A stretch of 64,000 bases of DNA from Salegentibacter maritimus (GTDB lineage Bacteria > Bacteroidota > Bacteroidia > Flavobacteriales > Flavobacteriaceae), in assembly GCF_016236915.1 (NCBI RefSeq), contig NZ_JAEHOK010000002.1:62001-126000 (forward strand), written 5' to 3'. The notes under the pieces are model-generated. The model worked only from the letters and a program-made list of their open reading frames with translations. It searched no databases and had not been told where the DNA came from. How positions within the stretch are numbered: the first letter of the stretch is position 1; every line of letters begins with the position of its first letter. Positions 35,215-45,364 of the stretch are shown here, piece after piece. A program made the position numbers and the translations under genes.

Positions 35215-38200
35215 ATGGGTAAAAAATTATTATTCCTGCTTGGATTAATGTTTTTTTCATTTAATCAGAACTTGATTGCGCAGGAGCAGACAGTAACAGG
35301 AACAGTAACAGATTCTGAAAACGGAATGCCTTTACCGGGAGTTACTGTACTGGAAAAAGGAACCGATAACGGAACCTCTACAGATTTTGATGGGAACTAT
35401 TCCCTGGAGGTTACCGATGATGCTACCTTAGTATTTTCTATGGTAGGTTACGTTAAACAGGAGGTTTCCGTAAATGGGCGGGCTATGATTAATCTACAGC
35501 TTTCTCAGGATACAGAGGCTTTAGATGAAGTGGTAGTAACTTCCCTGGGCTTAACGAGAGAGAAGAAATCTCTGGGTTACGCTGTTACCGAGCTAGATTC
35601 GGAAGAAGTAAATACCGTAAAAGACTATAATGTTGCCAGCTCCTTAGTGGGTAAGGTAGCCGGTTTGGTAGTTAATCAGGCTAGTGGAGTAGGTTCTGGT
35701 TCCCGGATTACTATTCGTGGTAATAATACTTTAACCGGAAATAACCAGGCGCTGGTGGTTGTAGATGGGATTCCAATTGATGCTTCAGGAAATGAATCTG
35801 GAGGAAGTATCTTTAATAGCACGGTTACCGGTGGGGGAATTACAGATATTAACCCGGCAGACATAGAATCGATTTCAGTACTTAAAGGTCCAAACGCGGC
35901 TGCGCTTTATGGTTCCAGGGCCGCCAGTGGGGTTATATTAATAACTACTAAAAAAGGAACAAGAGGTGCTGGTTTAGGTATATCTATTAATTCTAATATT
36001 TCTATTGAAGAAACTATGTTCCTTCCCGATCTGCAAAATGAATATGGACAGGGGACCAATGGTGCGGTTTATTCAGATTTAGATAATTTTGGATCCAGCT
36101 CGTGGGGGCCATTATTAGATGGTTCGCAGCAATTGTACTATACCGGAGAGCAGAGAGCTTATACTGCACAGCCAGATAACGTGGAAGATTTCTTTGAAAA
36201 TGGGATTAAAAGTATAAACACTATTTCCATGGATCAGGGGGGAGAAAATCATAGTGTAAGATTTTCTTACACAAACAATAGAACAACCTCGGTTATTCCG
36301 AATTCTGAACTTCAAAGCCATAACTTCAATTTAAGAGGACTTATAGATCTATCTGATAGGTTAACCTTAGATACTAAAGCCACCTATTTTACTCAGGAAC
36401 TTGAGAATAGAGTGAATGTAGGTACAGAAGGGGTTTTGGCTTATGTATATAGGATGCCACGAAATACAGCTATCGATGATCTTAAAAGGTATAAGCCTTC
36501 CTTATGGCCTAATCCAGAACTATTTCCAGATGAATATGCCGCCATAAGTTATGCGGGCCAGAATAAGAGTACGGGTAATCCTTATTGGATGCTACAACAA
36601 GATACGAATGATGAACGTAGAGATAGATTTTTAGGTTTTACAAAATTGAATTATGAGTTTAATGATTGGCTCTCTGCTTTTATTAGAATTGGTGGTGATG
36701 TAACCAATGTTAGAACGGAAATTATTCAGGATTATGGGCATCACTTTTTTTATGATGGTCGTTTAAATTTTGGTAATCGTAAAAATGTAGAAATAAATAG
36801 CGATTTTCTATTTACGGCAGATAAAGATCTTACAGAAAAGCTAAACCTGGTTGCCAATATTGGGGGAAGTTTATCTAAACGTACTTTTGAAGGGATGAGC
36901 GTTAGCGGAAATCAATTTAGGTTACCTTCAAGGGCATTTTTAAATAATACAAACGTACAAACCAGTACACATACTCCGTTAGGAATTAAAAAGATTAACT
37001 CATTATACGGTTCTTTTAGTTTTTCTTACGATGATTTTATGTATTTAGATTTAACCGCAAGAAACGATTGGTCTTCAACTTTACGTGAAGATAACCGCTC
37101 GTTCTTCTATCCCTCTGTAAGTTATTCATTATTGGTAAACCGCTTTATAGATCCGGATAGAGAGTTTTTGGATATGCTTAAGCTAAGGGCCAGTTGGGCA
37201 GAAGTAGGTAACGACACGGGAGTATACCAATTATACCAAACTTTTAGTGTACCACAGCAGGGGTATTTAGGCTTAACTGTTTTAGAAGGGCCTAGCGTAA
37301 AATTAAATCCCGACCTAAAACCGGAAAGCGTTAAATCTACTGAATTTGGAGTTGAATTTAATATGTTTAAAAACAGGTTGTACGGGGATTTTTCAATTTA
37401 TGAGATCGTAACCAATGATATGATTTTTAATGTACCTGTTCCTTTCGCAACTGGATATAGCTTCTTTAAAGAGAATGTTGGAGAGGTAAAAAATAACGGG
37501 TTTGAATTGATGCTTGGAGGTATTCCCGTGCAAAATGAAAACTTTAGATGGGATATTTCTGTAAATATGTCCAGAAATAATAACAAACTTGTAGAGTTAA
37601 TTGATGGTTTAGATTATACCGTATTAAATAGTTTAGGAGGTCTTTCTGTGAGGGCCGAAGTTGGTGGCGGAATTGGTGATTTATACGGTACCACCTGGAA
37701 GACCAATGAAAACGGAGAAAGATTAGTGAATGCAGAGGGTTTCCCGATAGCTTCGGTGGAAAGAGAAAAGCTGGGGAATGCACAACCCGACTTTATTGGT
37801 GGTTTAACCAATACCTTTACCTATAAAAACTGGAATTTCAGATTTTTATTAGATGGTAGATTTGGCGGAGAGATTTATTCAGCCACCTCATCTTATCTTG
37901 ACGGTGCCGGGGTATCGGAAAGAAGCCTTCAATACAGAGATGGAGGGATAACCGTAGATGCCATTAATGAGGCTACAGGCCAGCAAAATGATATTCAAAT
38001 TACCGGTCAGCAATATTGGGGAAGTTATTCAGGGATTACTTCAAATTATGTTTACGATCAAACTAATATTAGGTTTCGGGAATTTGCTTTAACTTATAGG
38101 TTGCCGGGAGAGACTATCAATAATGTAGGCCTAACTTCTGCTTCTATAGGTGTAATTGGTAGAAACTTATTTTTTATCTATAAAGAAGCTGACGATATAG

Positions 38201-38304
38201 ACCCCGATGCATCTATAGGTACAGGATTATCAGGCCAGGGTATTTCCCTTAACAACGCACCAACTATTCGTAGTCTTGGTTTAAATATTAATATTAAATT
38301 TTAA
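35215..38304 (+). CDS. SusC/RagA-type TonB-dependent outer-membrane transporter
   Basis: A 1029-residue glycan importer. After the signal peptide (ending LIAQ) come a carboxypeptidase-regulatory-like domain (TVTGTVTDSENGMPLPGVTV), a TonB-box region (EALDEVVVTSLG) and the plug (LVGKVAGLVVNQASG, RGNNTLTGNNQALVVVDGIP, ISVLKGPNAAALYGSRAA). A 22-strand barrel ends in LGLNINIKF. It is 11 nt ahead of the susD-like gene. The preceding 197-nt gap may carry its own promoter; only a near-match box (TAACATTTG) is seen there. It should import the oligosaccharides cut outside by the locus's surface enzymes. Confidence 0.93.
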   Translation: MGKKLLFLLGLMFFSFNQNLIAQEQTVTGTVTDSENGMPLPGVTVLEKGTDNGTSTDFDGNYSLEVTDDATLVFSMVGYVKQEVSVNGRAMINLQLSQDTEALDEVVVTSLGLTREKKSLGYAVTELDSEEVNTVKDYNVASSLVGKVAGLVVNQASGVGSGSRITIRGNNTLTGNNQALVVVDGIPIDASGNESGGSIFNSTVTGGGITDINPADIESISVLKGPNAAALYGSRAASGVILITTKKGTRGAGLGISINSNISIEETMFLPDLQNEYGQGTNGAVYSDLDNFGSSSWGPLLDGSQQLYYTGEQRAYTAQPDNVEDFFENGIKSINTISMDQGGENHSVRFSYTNNRTTSVIPNSELQSHNFNLRGLIDLSDRLTLDTKATYFTQELENRVNVGTEGVLAYVYRMPRNTAIDDLKRYKPSLWPNPELFPDEYAAISYAGQNKSTGNPYWMLQQDTNDERRDRFLGFTKLNYEFNDWLSAFIRIGGDVTNVRTEIIQDYGHHFFYDGRLNFGNRKNVEINSDFLFTADKDLTEKLNLVANIGGSLSKRTFEGMSVSGNQFRLPSRAFLNNTNVQTSTHTPLGIKKINSLYGSFSFSYDDFMYLDLTARNDWSSTLREDNRSFFYPSVSYSLLVNRFIDPDREFLDMLKLRASWAEVGNDTGVYQLYQTFSVPQQGYLGLTVLEGPSVKLNPDLKPESVKSTEFGVEFNMFKNRLYGDFSIYEIVTNDMIFNVPVPFATGYSFFKENVGEVKNNGFELMLGGIPVQNENFRWDISVNMSRNNNKLVELIDGLDYTVLNSLGGLSVRAEVGGGIGDLYGTTWKTNENGERLVNAEGFPIASVEREKLGNAQPDFIGGLTNTFTYKNWNFRFLLDGRFGGEIYSATSSYLDGAGVSERSLQYRDGGITVDAINEATGQQNDIQITGQQYWGSYSGITSNYVYDQTNIRFREFALTYRLPGETINNVGLTSASIGVIGRNLFFIYKEADDIDPDASIGTGLSGQGISLNNAPTIRSLGLNINIKF

Positions 38305-38315
38305 TAAAAATAATT

Positions 38316-40013
38316 ATGAAAAGAATATTAAAAACAATTAGCACAAGCTTGTTGTTGGTCTTTTTGCTTGCCGGATGTTCCGATTTTGAGGAGATCAATA
38401 CAAGACCCGATGCATTTGGATCTGACGAGGTAAGTGCCAAATACTTTCTTACCGGGATTCAAATTGAACTTTATGCGCCCAACCGGTTTCCTTACTGGAG
38501 AGCACAGTTAATTCATGCCGACAGGTATGCAGGTCAATTCACTTTTGGTTTTAACGGTTGCTGGTGGTCTGGCTCATTGGGCTATAACTATAGTGCCGGA
38601 TATACCGATGCTACCTATAATTGGATGGCTGGTTATGTAAGTAACCTAAGTGTGTATCAAAATTTTGTAGGTGAAGGTGGCGATTTGGAAAATCAGAATT
38701 TTTACGCCCTTGGTCTTATAATGAAAGGCCTTTATTACCAAATGTATACCGATACTTTTGGAATGGTGCCCTATTCAGAAGCATTAGACCCAGATATAAT
38801 TACTCCAAAATTAGATAGTCAATCGGAAATTTACCGTGGAGTAATAGCCGATCTGGATCAGGCAATGAGCATTATTGGAGATCAAACCGAAACAGGGAGT
38901 GGTATCGAGTTTCTTGCAGAAAACGATTTGTTTTTTAATGGAGATATGCAACAATGGAAAAAAATGGCAAATACCTTAAAATTAAGGATGGCTTTAAGGG
39001 CACAGGGGGCGCCGGGTGCAGATTTTGCCGAAACAGCTATTTCAGAAGCTTTACAGGCGCCGCTTTTAACAACCGAAATGGATAATGCGTTGATGGAAAA
39101 AGATACCGAGATAGACCAATTTGGAAATGCAGCATATGGCGATATTTGGCATAATTTCGGAGGAATTGGTTCCAAATGGAATGTTGGAAAAACTCTTATT
39201 GATTATTTAAGAGATAACAACGATCCCAGATTGTCTCGTTACGCCAAACCAATTAAGGGGGGAGAGTTTACTTTTACAAAACCGGCCGAAGGTGCAGGAG
39301 CAAGTCTTTTTGATAAACATGTTGAGTTTATTTTAGATGAACTTGATAACGCAGGAGTGGACTATACGAAAACTGGTTCGGGAGATGAATTTACCATTAC
39401 GGTAGCTGATGATGAAGATTATTACGTGGGGCAGCCTTCCAGGTTAAATCCTGAAATCTATCCTCACGTTAAAAACGACTTGTTTTCTGAGCCGGCAGAT
39501 TGGATTATTAACCCGAAAAATCAGGGACAGGAAATTTTCCCCGAGGTTGTATTTACCGCTGCCGAAGGTAACTTTTTACAGGCAGAGGCTATTATAAAAG
39601 GTTTTGGTACTGGTGATGCCCAAGCTCTTTATCAGGAAGGAATAAGACAGGCTATGAAGGTTTGGAGAGTTGATGAAAGCGAGATAGAAGCTTTTATTGC
39701 TAATGAAGAAATGGCACTGTTAAACGGAACCGATGAAGAGAACTTAGAAAAAATCGCCATTCAAAGGTGGATTGTTTCTTATACCGATGGGTTTGAAGCC
39801 TGGGCAATTGTAAGGGATACAGGTTACCCTGCCCAATTGGCAAATGGTGTTTCAGATTACGATATTTATTCGGCAGGAACCCTAAACGGGGAGTATCCAC
39901 AACGAATGCGATATGGTAACCAGGAATATAATACAAATGGAGCTAATGTTGAAGCAGCTATACAGGAACAGGGACCAGACGAACAGGGAACTGAATTATG
40001 GTGGGCAGATTAG
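38316..40013 (+). CDS. SusD/RagB-family glycan-binding outer-membrane lipoprotein
   Basis: A 565-residue lipoprotein (lipobox LAGCS) of the SusD-like_2 type. The mature start FEEINTRPDAFG, the helical FYALGLIMKGLYYQMYTDTFG and the late EAIIKGFGTGDAQALYQEGIR are typical of the family, whose TPR-like helices cap SusC. Length is on the long side of the usual 500-560. It is the last gene of the mannoside locus and is followed by a strong terminator. It is probably the surface capture protein for the SusC channel encoded 11 nt upstream. Confidence 0.9.
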   Translation: MKRILKTISTSLLLVFLLAGCSDFEEINTRPDAFGSDEVSAKYFLTGIQIELYAPNRFPYWRAQLIHADRYAGQFTFGFNGCWWSGSLGYNYSAGYTDATYNWMAGYVSNLSVYQNFVGEGGDLENQNFYALGLIMKGLYYQMYTDTFGMVPYSEALDPDIITPKLDSQSEIYRGVIADLDQAMSIIGDQTETGSGIEFLAENDLFFNGDMQQWKKMANTLKLRMALRAQGAPGADFAETAISEALQAPLLTTEMDNALMEKDTEIDQFGNAAYGDIWHNFGGIGSKWNVGKTLIDYLRDNNDPRLSRYAKPIKGGEFTFTKPAEGAGASLFDKHVEFILDELDNAGVDYTKTGSGDEFTITVADDEDYYVGQPSRLNPEIYPHVKNDLFSEPADWIINPKNQGQEIFPEVVFTAAEGNFLQAEAIIKGFGTGDAQALYQEGIRQAMKVWRVDESEIEAFIANEEMALLNGTDEENLEKIAIQRWIVSYTDGFEAWAIVRDTGYPAQLANGVSDYDIYSAGTLNGEYPQRMRYGNQEYNTNGANVEAAIQEQGPDEQGTELWWAD

Positions 40014-40032
40014 CCTAAAAATTTATTTAAAG

Positions 40033-40060
40033 AAAAGAGGGGAGACACCCCTCTTTTTTT
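40033..40060 (+). terminator. Strong Rho-independent terminator closing the susCD unit
   Basis: A perfect 10-bp stem (40033-40042 with 40048-40057), loop agaca, and a T run to 40060. The A-rich left arm makes it usable from both sides, and it also abuts the stop of the converging DASS transporter gene. Confidence 0.85.
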
Positions 40061-41528
40061 ATGCAAAAATTTCGGGTATCTCATTAATTTTAAATCCCCA
40101 AATGCTAGGTAAAAAGAAATACACGAGTAAGCTTATTAGAAAAATAGAAAATAGGTTCATCCATAACCCGGTTTTTATCATGTCTGGAATTTTTAGATAG
40201 CCTGATCCAAAAACTACAGCATTTGGTGGTGTAGCAACAGGAAGCATAAAAGCACAGGATGCAGCAAGGGTGGCACTTATTAAAAGTAAGTAAGGATGAA
40301 GCCCCATCGCTAAAGCCATAGGCGCTAAAATAGGTAGTAACATGGCCGTAGTAGCAAGGTTAGAAGTGACCTCGGTAAGAAAATTAACCGCAGCTACAAG
40401 AATTAAGATCAACAAAAATAGTGGTAAATGCTGTAGGTAGGTAAGTTGTTCGCCTATCCAGGTGGCCAGCCCCGATTCACTAAAACCTTTTGCCAGTGCC
40501 ATTCCTCCGCCAAAAAGTAAAATAATTCCCCATGGAATTCTTACCGCTTCATCCCAATTTAATAGAGGTTTTGTTCCTTTTCCTGACGGAATGATAAAAA
40601 GTGCTATCGCAGCAATAATAGCTATTATAGTATCATCTATGAAAGGTAGAAAGGGCTGAATTAAAAAGGATCTTGTGATCCAGAGAAAAGCGGTACAACC
40701 AAAAATAATAAGTACTCTTTTTTCCTGTTTGCTTATTTTTCCTAAAGACTTTAGGAGTTTGGTAATTTCGGCCTTTCCGCCTGGAAATTCAGTTTTATCA
40801 AACTTGAATGCAAAACTGGTGAGGTATTTCCAACAGATAAACAATAAGAAAACCGAGATAGGAATCCCTAACATTGCCCATTTTAGAAAACTGATTTCAA
40901 TGTTATATAGTTCTTCAACTATTCCAGCAAAAACCAGATTGGGAGGTGTTCCAATTAGTGTTCCAATTCCGCCAATTGATGCACTATAGGCAATAGCCAA
41001 CATAAGGGCTTTGCCAAAAACCATAGGTTCATTTTCCTCGCTAAAAGGATTGTTTTTTAATTGACTAATTATTGCGGTGCCAATTGGCAGCATCATTACT
41101 GATGTTGCGGTGTTGGATATCCACATAGAAAGAAATGCAGTGGCAATCATAAAGCCTAAAATGATGAATTTTATCTTGCTTCCAATCAGGTTAATGATAT
41201 TCAGAGCAATTCTTCGGTGTAAATCCCATTTTTCTATAGCTACAGCAAGTATAAACCCGCCCAGGTATAAAAACACATATTTATGACCAAAAGCAGCAGT
41301 TGTGGTTTCAATATTTAAAGCTCCGGTTAGGGGAAACATGACAATGGGCAGCAAAGCGGTAACCGAAATTGGGATAACCTCGGTGACCCACCATAATGCC
41401 ATCCAGATGGTGATGCAAAGAATATCAAATGCTGCCGGGGGCATAGATTCTGGAGCACCCAGTATTTGAAGTATAAAAAATAACAATGGCCCTGCTATTA
41501 AAATCAGGGCTCTTAAAAATTTATTCAT
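40059..41528 (-). CDS. DASS/SLC13-family sodium:dicarboxylate-type symporter
   Basis: A 489-residue inner-membrane transporter of the divalent anion:Na+ symporter family with 11 or so helices. The two Na+-binding signature regions are recognisable: MWISNTATSVMMLPIG near residue 135 and LTEVTSNLATTAMLLPI near residue 380. PVATPPNAVVFGSGYLKIPDM follows near 430. Substrates in the family are succinate, malate, fumarate or sulfate; the sequence does not decide. It converges on the susCD unit and shares its terminator. It is not obviously part of the mannoside locus. Confidence 0.87.
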   Translation of the reverse strand: MNKFLRALILIAGPLLFFILQILGAPESMPPAAFDILCITIWMALWWVTEVIPISVTALLPIVMFPLTGALNIETTTAAFGHKYVFLYLGGFILAVAIEKWDLHRRIALNIINLIGSKIKFIILGFMIATAFLSMWISNTATSVMMLPIGTAIISQLKNNPFSEENEPMVFGKALMLAIAYSASIGGIGTLIGTPPNLVFAGIVEELYNIEISFLKWAMLGIPISVFLLFICWKYLTSFAFKFDKTEFPGGKAEITKLLKSLGKISKQEKRVLIIFGCTAFLWITRSFLIQPFLPFIDDTIIAIIAAIALFIIPSGKGTKPLLNWDEAVRIPWGIILLFGGGMALAKGFSESGLATWIGEQLTYLQHLPLFLLILILVAAVNFLTEVTSNLATTAMLLPILAPMALAMGLHPYLLLISATLAASCAFMLPVATPPNAVVFGSGYLKIPDMIKTGLWMNLFSIFLISLLVYFFLPSIWGFKINEIPEIFA

Positions 41529-41619
41529 TAGATAAGGTTCTCAAGGAGCTGCCAAGATATTAAATTTAATAAAATGGAAACTTTATTTGATTAAAACCTA
41601 TTCTTTAACTTTAGTGCTT

Positions 41620-41666
41620 GATAATGGAGATTTATTCCGGTACTATCGGGACAAATCTCCATTATC
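41620..41666 (+). repeat. Dispersed repeat copy 3, extended into a 14-bp perfect hairpin
   Basis: Positions 41620-41652 match the dispersed 34-nt repeat. The arm 41620-41633 (gataatggagattt) is repeated as its exact complement at 41653-41666, with a 19-nt loop. It lies 16 nt ahead of the SRPBCC start, so it would sit in the mRNA leader. Confidence 0.65.
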
Positions 41667-41682
41667 GAAAAAATTTTAACTT

Positions 41683-42135
41683 ATGAAAATGTTAGAAATT
41701 AAAACCGCTCTGCAAATTGCAAAACCAAAAGCTGAGGTTTTTGAATCAATCAGGGACCCCGAGAAAATGAAGCATTATTTTATCGAGGAAAGCTCCGGGA
41801 TGATGGAAGAGGGGAAATCAATTAGCTGGAAATTCCCGGAATTTAATGAATATGTGCCGGTAAAGGTGTTAAAATTAGTTCCCTATGAGTTTATCTCATT
41901 TGAATGGGAAGGAGCAAAAGATAAAATCCTTCTGGTTGAAATTAGGCTTGTGCAGATTTCCAATTCCAATACGCTGGTAAAAATAACCGAAGGAGCAATA
42001 AAAGCCGATGATTTTGGGATTCAATGGTTTGGAAGAAATACCGAGGGTTGGGCCAATTTTTTGGCTTGTTTAAAAGCTTACCTGGAATTTGGAATTAATC
42101 TAAGAAAAGGTAGCTTCGATTTTATAAAAAAATAA
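41683..42135 (+). CDS. SRPBCC (START/AHSA1-like) domain protein
   Basis: A 150-residue small cytoplasmic protein with the START/Bet v1-like pattern: IKTALQIAKPKAEVFESIRDPEKMKHYF at the N-terminus, a beta-rich middle (SISWKFPEF, VLKLVPYEFISFEWEG) and a C-terminal helix, WANFLACLKAYLEFG. Such proteins bind small hydrophobic ligands or, as AHSA1-like proteins, may assist Hsp90. The function here is unknown. It is 4 nt ahead of the cutC gene. Its leader contains the 14-bp hairpin at 41620-41666. Confidence 0.75.
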   Translation: MKMLEIKTALQIAKPKAEVFESIRDPEKMKHYFIEESSGMMEEGKSISWKFPEFNEYVPVKVLKLVPYEFISFEWEGAKDKILLVEIRLVQISNSNTLVKITEGAIKADDFGIQWFGRNTEGWANFLACLKAYLEFGINLRKGSFDFIKK

Positions 42136-42139
42136 ATTG

Positions 42140-42769
42140 ATGTCTTATTTAAAAGAAACCTGTGTAGAGACTTTGGAGCAGGCCATAATTGCAGAAAAAA
42201 ATGGCGCCAATAGAATTGAACTTTGTGCCAATTTAGAGTTGGATGGCTTAACACCTTCAAGAGAATTGATTGGTTTAGTCAAGTCTCAGTTACAAATACC
42301 GGTGCACGTGATGATTAGGCCCCGTGGAGGTGATTTTAATTATAATAGTGCTGAAATTGAACAAATGGCCAGTGACATTGCTTTTTGTAAAGAAATTGGG
42401 GTAGAGGGTGTAGTACTGGGCATGCTGGCAAATGATAAAACGGTAGCTATTGAACCCATTGAAAAATTGGCAATAATAGCAAAGCCCATGAAGTGTATAT
42501 TTCATAAAGCTATTGATGAAACCCGCAATATTTTGGAATCGGTGAAGTGTTTAAGAGAAACCGGACTAATTAGTGGTATTCTAACTTCAGGCGGAGAAAG
42601 TACTGCTATAAAGGGGCTTTCTCAACTCAAGAATATACTACTGGAGGCTGGAGATATGCAGGTTATTTGTGCAGGAAAAATAACCGATGGAAATATCGAA
42701 GAATTACACCAAAAAATTGGAGCCAAAGCTTATCACGGCAAAAGGATTGTTCCGGGGTTGGAAAAATAA
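42140..42769 (+). CDS. cutC: CutC family protein
   Basis: A 209-residue TIM-barrel protein of the CutC family. It has the blocks ETCVETLEQAIIAEKNGANRIELCANLELDGLTPS (start of the barrel), VHVMIRPRGGDF, GVVLGML, CIFHKAIDETRN and GILTSGGEST, and it is slightly short compared with about 240 residues for E. coli CutC. The family is named for copper homeostasis, but that role has been questioned and no metal site is obvious. The ATG at 42140 is preferred to an adjacent TTG at 42137. It is followed by a bidirectional terminator shared with groEL. Confidence 0.88.
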   Translation: MSYLKETCVETLEQAIIAEKNGANRIELCANLELDGLTPSRELIGLVKSQLQIPVHVMIRPRGGDFNYNSAEIEQMASDIAFCKEIGVEGVVLGMLANDKTVAIEPIEKLAIIAKPMKCIFHKAIDETRNILESVKCLRETGLISGILTSGGESTAIKGLSQLKNILLEAGDMQVICAGKITDGNIEELHQKIGAKAYHGKRIVPGLEK

Positions 42770-42804
42770 TTTATAATCTAACTTTTTAAGTTCCTGAAAA
42801 AAAG

Positions 42805-42838
42805 AAAAACCCGCTTCAATTAAGAAACGGGTTTTTTA
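42805..42838. terminator. Bidirectional terminator between cutC and groEL
   Basis: A stem of about 11 bp with one mismatch (aaacccgcttc against gaaacgggttt) and a 6-nt loop is flanked by A-rich sequence on the left and T-rich on the right. It can end both converging transcripts. Confidence 0.75.
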
Positions 42839-42860
42839 ATAGGTTGTTATGGCTGGGCCA

Positions 42861-44507
<1,647 letters not shown>

Positions 44508-44590
44508 TTATATTTTGTTATTTCCGTTAAAACGGAAATCTAATTGTTAATATTTATTTTAAACCTTTCCTTAAGCGGGGGAAAAGAAGT

Positions 44591-44866
44591 TTACACTATT
44601 GCAAGTATATCGTCTTCTCTCATCATTAAATAATCTGTCCCATCCAGTTTTAATTCTGTACCGGAATACTTTCCATAAAGTACAGTATCTCCAACTTTCA
44701 CAGTCATTTCATGATCTTTAGTACCCTTGCCTGCTGCTACTACTTTACCACGTTGTGGCTTTTCTTTAGCTGTTTCGGGAATATAAATTCCAGATGCCGT
44801 TTTAGTTTCGGCTGCCTCGGGCTCAATAAGAACTCTATCTGAGAGCGGTTTAATGTTTAGTCCCAT
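44591..44866 (-). CDS. groS: Co-chaperonin GroES (10 kDa)
   Basis: Heptameric lid of the GroEL chamber. The 91-residue protein starts [16 protein letters not shown], has the mobile loop [19 protein letters not shown] and ends with [14 protein letters not shown]; this is a normal GroES. First gene of the groES-groEL pair. A promoter box of the phylum type was not found in the AT-rich 100 nt upstream. Confidence 0.97.
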   Translation of the reverse strand: MGLNIKPLSDRVLIEPEAAETKTASGIYIPETAKEKPQRGKVVAAGKGTKDHEMTVKVGDTVLYGKYSGTELKLDGTDYLMMREDDILAIV

Positions 44867-44965
44867 TTTTTTATAAATTTATTTAGGTTAATTAATATTT
44901 AAATAAGCGATAAGGCCTATTTCTAAAATTATGCCACCTCGTTTTTACTGCCATTTACCAATAAA

Positions 44966-44999
44966 AAATGCCAGCTTGTCATAAGCTGGCATTTGTAAA
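44966..44999 (-). terminator. Strong terminator after secG
   Basis: A perfect 12-bp stem (44966-44977 with 44983-44994) and 5-nt loop. Read on the minus strand it is followed by a run of T provided by the A tract at 44963-44968. It ends the miaB-to-secG transcript before groES. Confidence 0.85.
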
Positions 45000-45019
45000 T
45001 TGTATAAAGAATAAAGCCT

Positions 45020-45364
45020 TTATTGAGCGCTGTCAGATTCTGTTGACTGTCCTGGCATTTGTGCCGGTGGAGTTGTAGTGTTTTGAGGCATAGAAGCTTC
45101 GTCAAATACTTTTGATTCACCATAACCGGCATCGTCCATAATGGTTACGTTAGAAAGTAAAATAAGGACTAATAAAAGGGTAGCCAGGGTCCAGGTACTT
45201 TTGTCTAAAAAGTCTCCGGTCTTCTTAACGCCACCTACTTGTTGTCCACTACCGCCAAAAGAGGAAGATAATCCTCCGCCTTTAGGATTCTGTACCATAA
45301 TTACCACTACCAGTAAAAAGGCTACAATAACTATCAATGCTAAAAAAATCGTGAATGTGCTCAT
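45020..45364 (-). CDS. secG: Preprotein translocase subunit SecG
   Basis: Small membrane subunit that stimulates the SecYEG channel. The 114-residue protein has two helices, an N-terminal one (FTIFLALIVIVAFLLVVVIM) and a second (LATLLLVLILLSNVTI). Between them lies the conserved cytoplasmic QNPKGGGLSSSFGG loop. A polar C-terminal tail of about 35 residues, rich in Gln, Thr and Ser, is usual in this phylum. The start overlaps the TPR gene by 4 nt. Last gene of the operon, followed by a strong terminator. Confidence 0.93.
   Translation of the reverse strand: MSTFTIFLALIVIVAFLLVVVIMVQNPKGGGLSSSFGGSGQQVGGVKKTGDFLDKSTWTLATLLLVLILLSNVTIMDDAGYGESKVFDEASMPQNTTTPPAQMPGQSTESDSAQ

Noticed and set aside
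42140-42769. A copper-resistance role for CutC together with the arsenic-type genes as a metal island.
   Set aside because: It is 27 kb from the arsS operon, has no metal-binding motif, and the copper role of the family is doubtful.
44929-45132. A 67-codon minus-strand frame overlapping the end of secG.
   Set aside because: It spans the secG terminator and reads secG in another frame.
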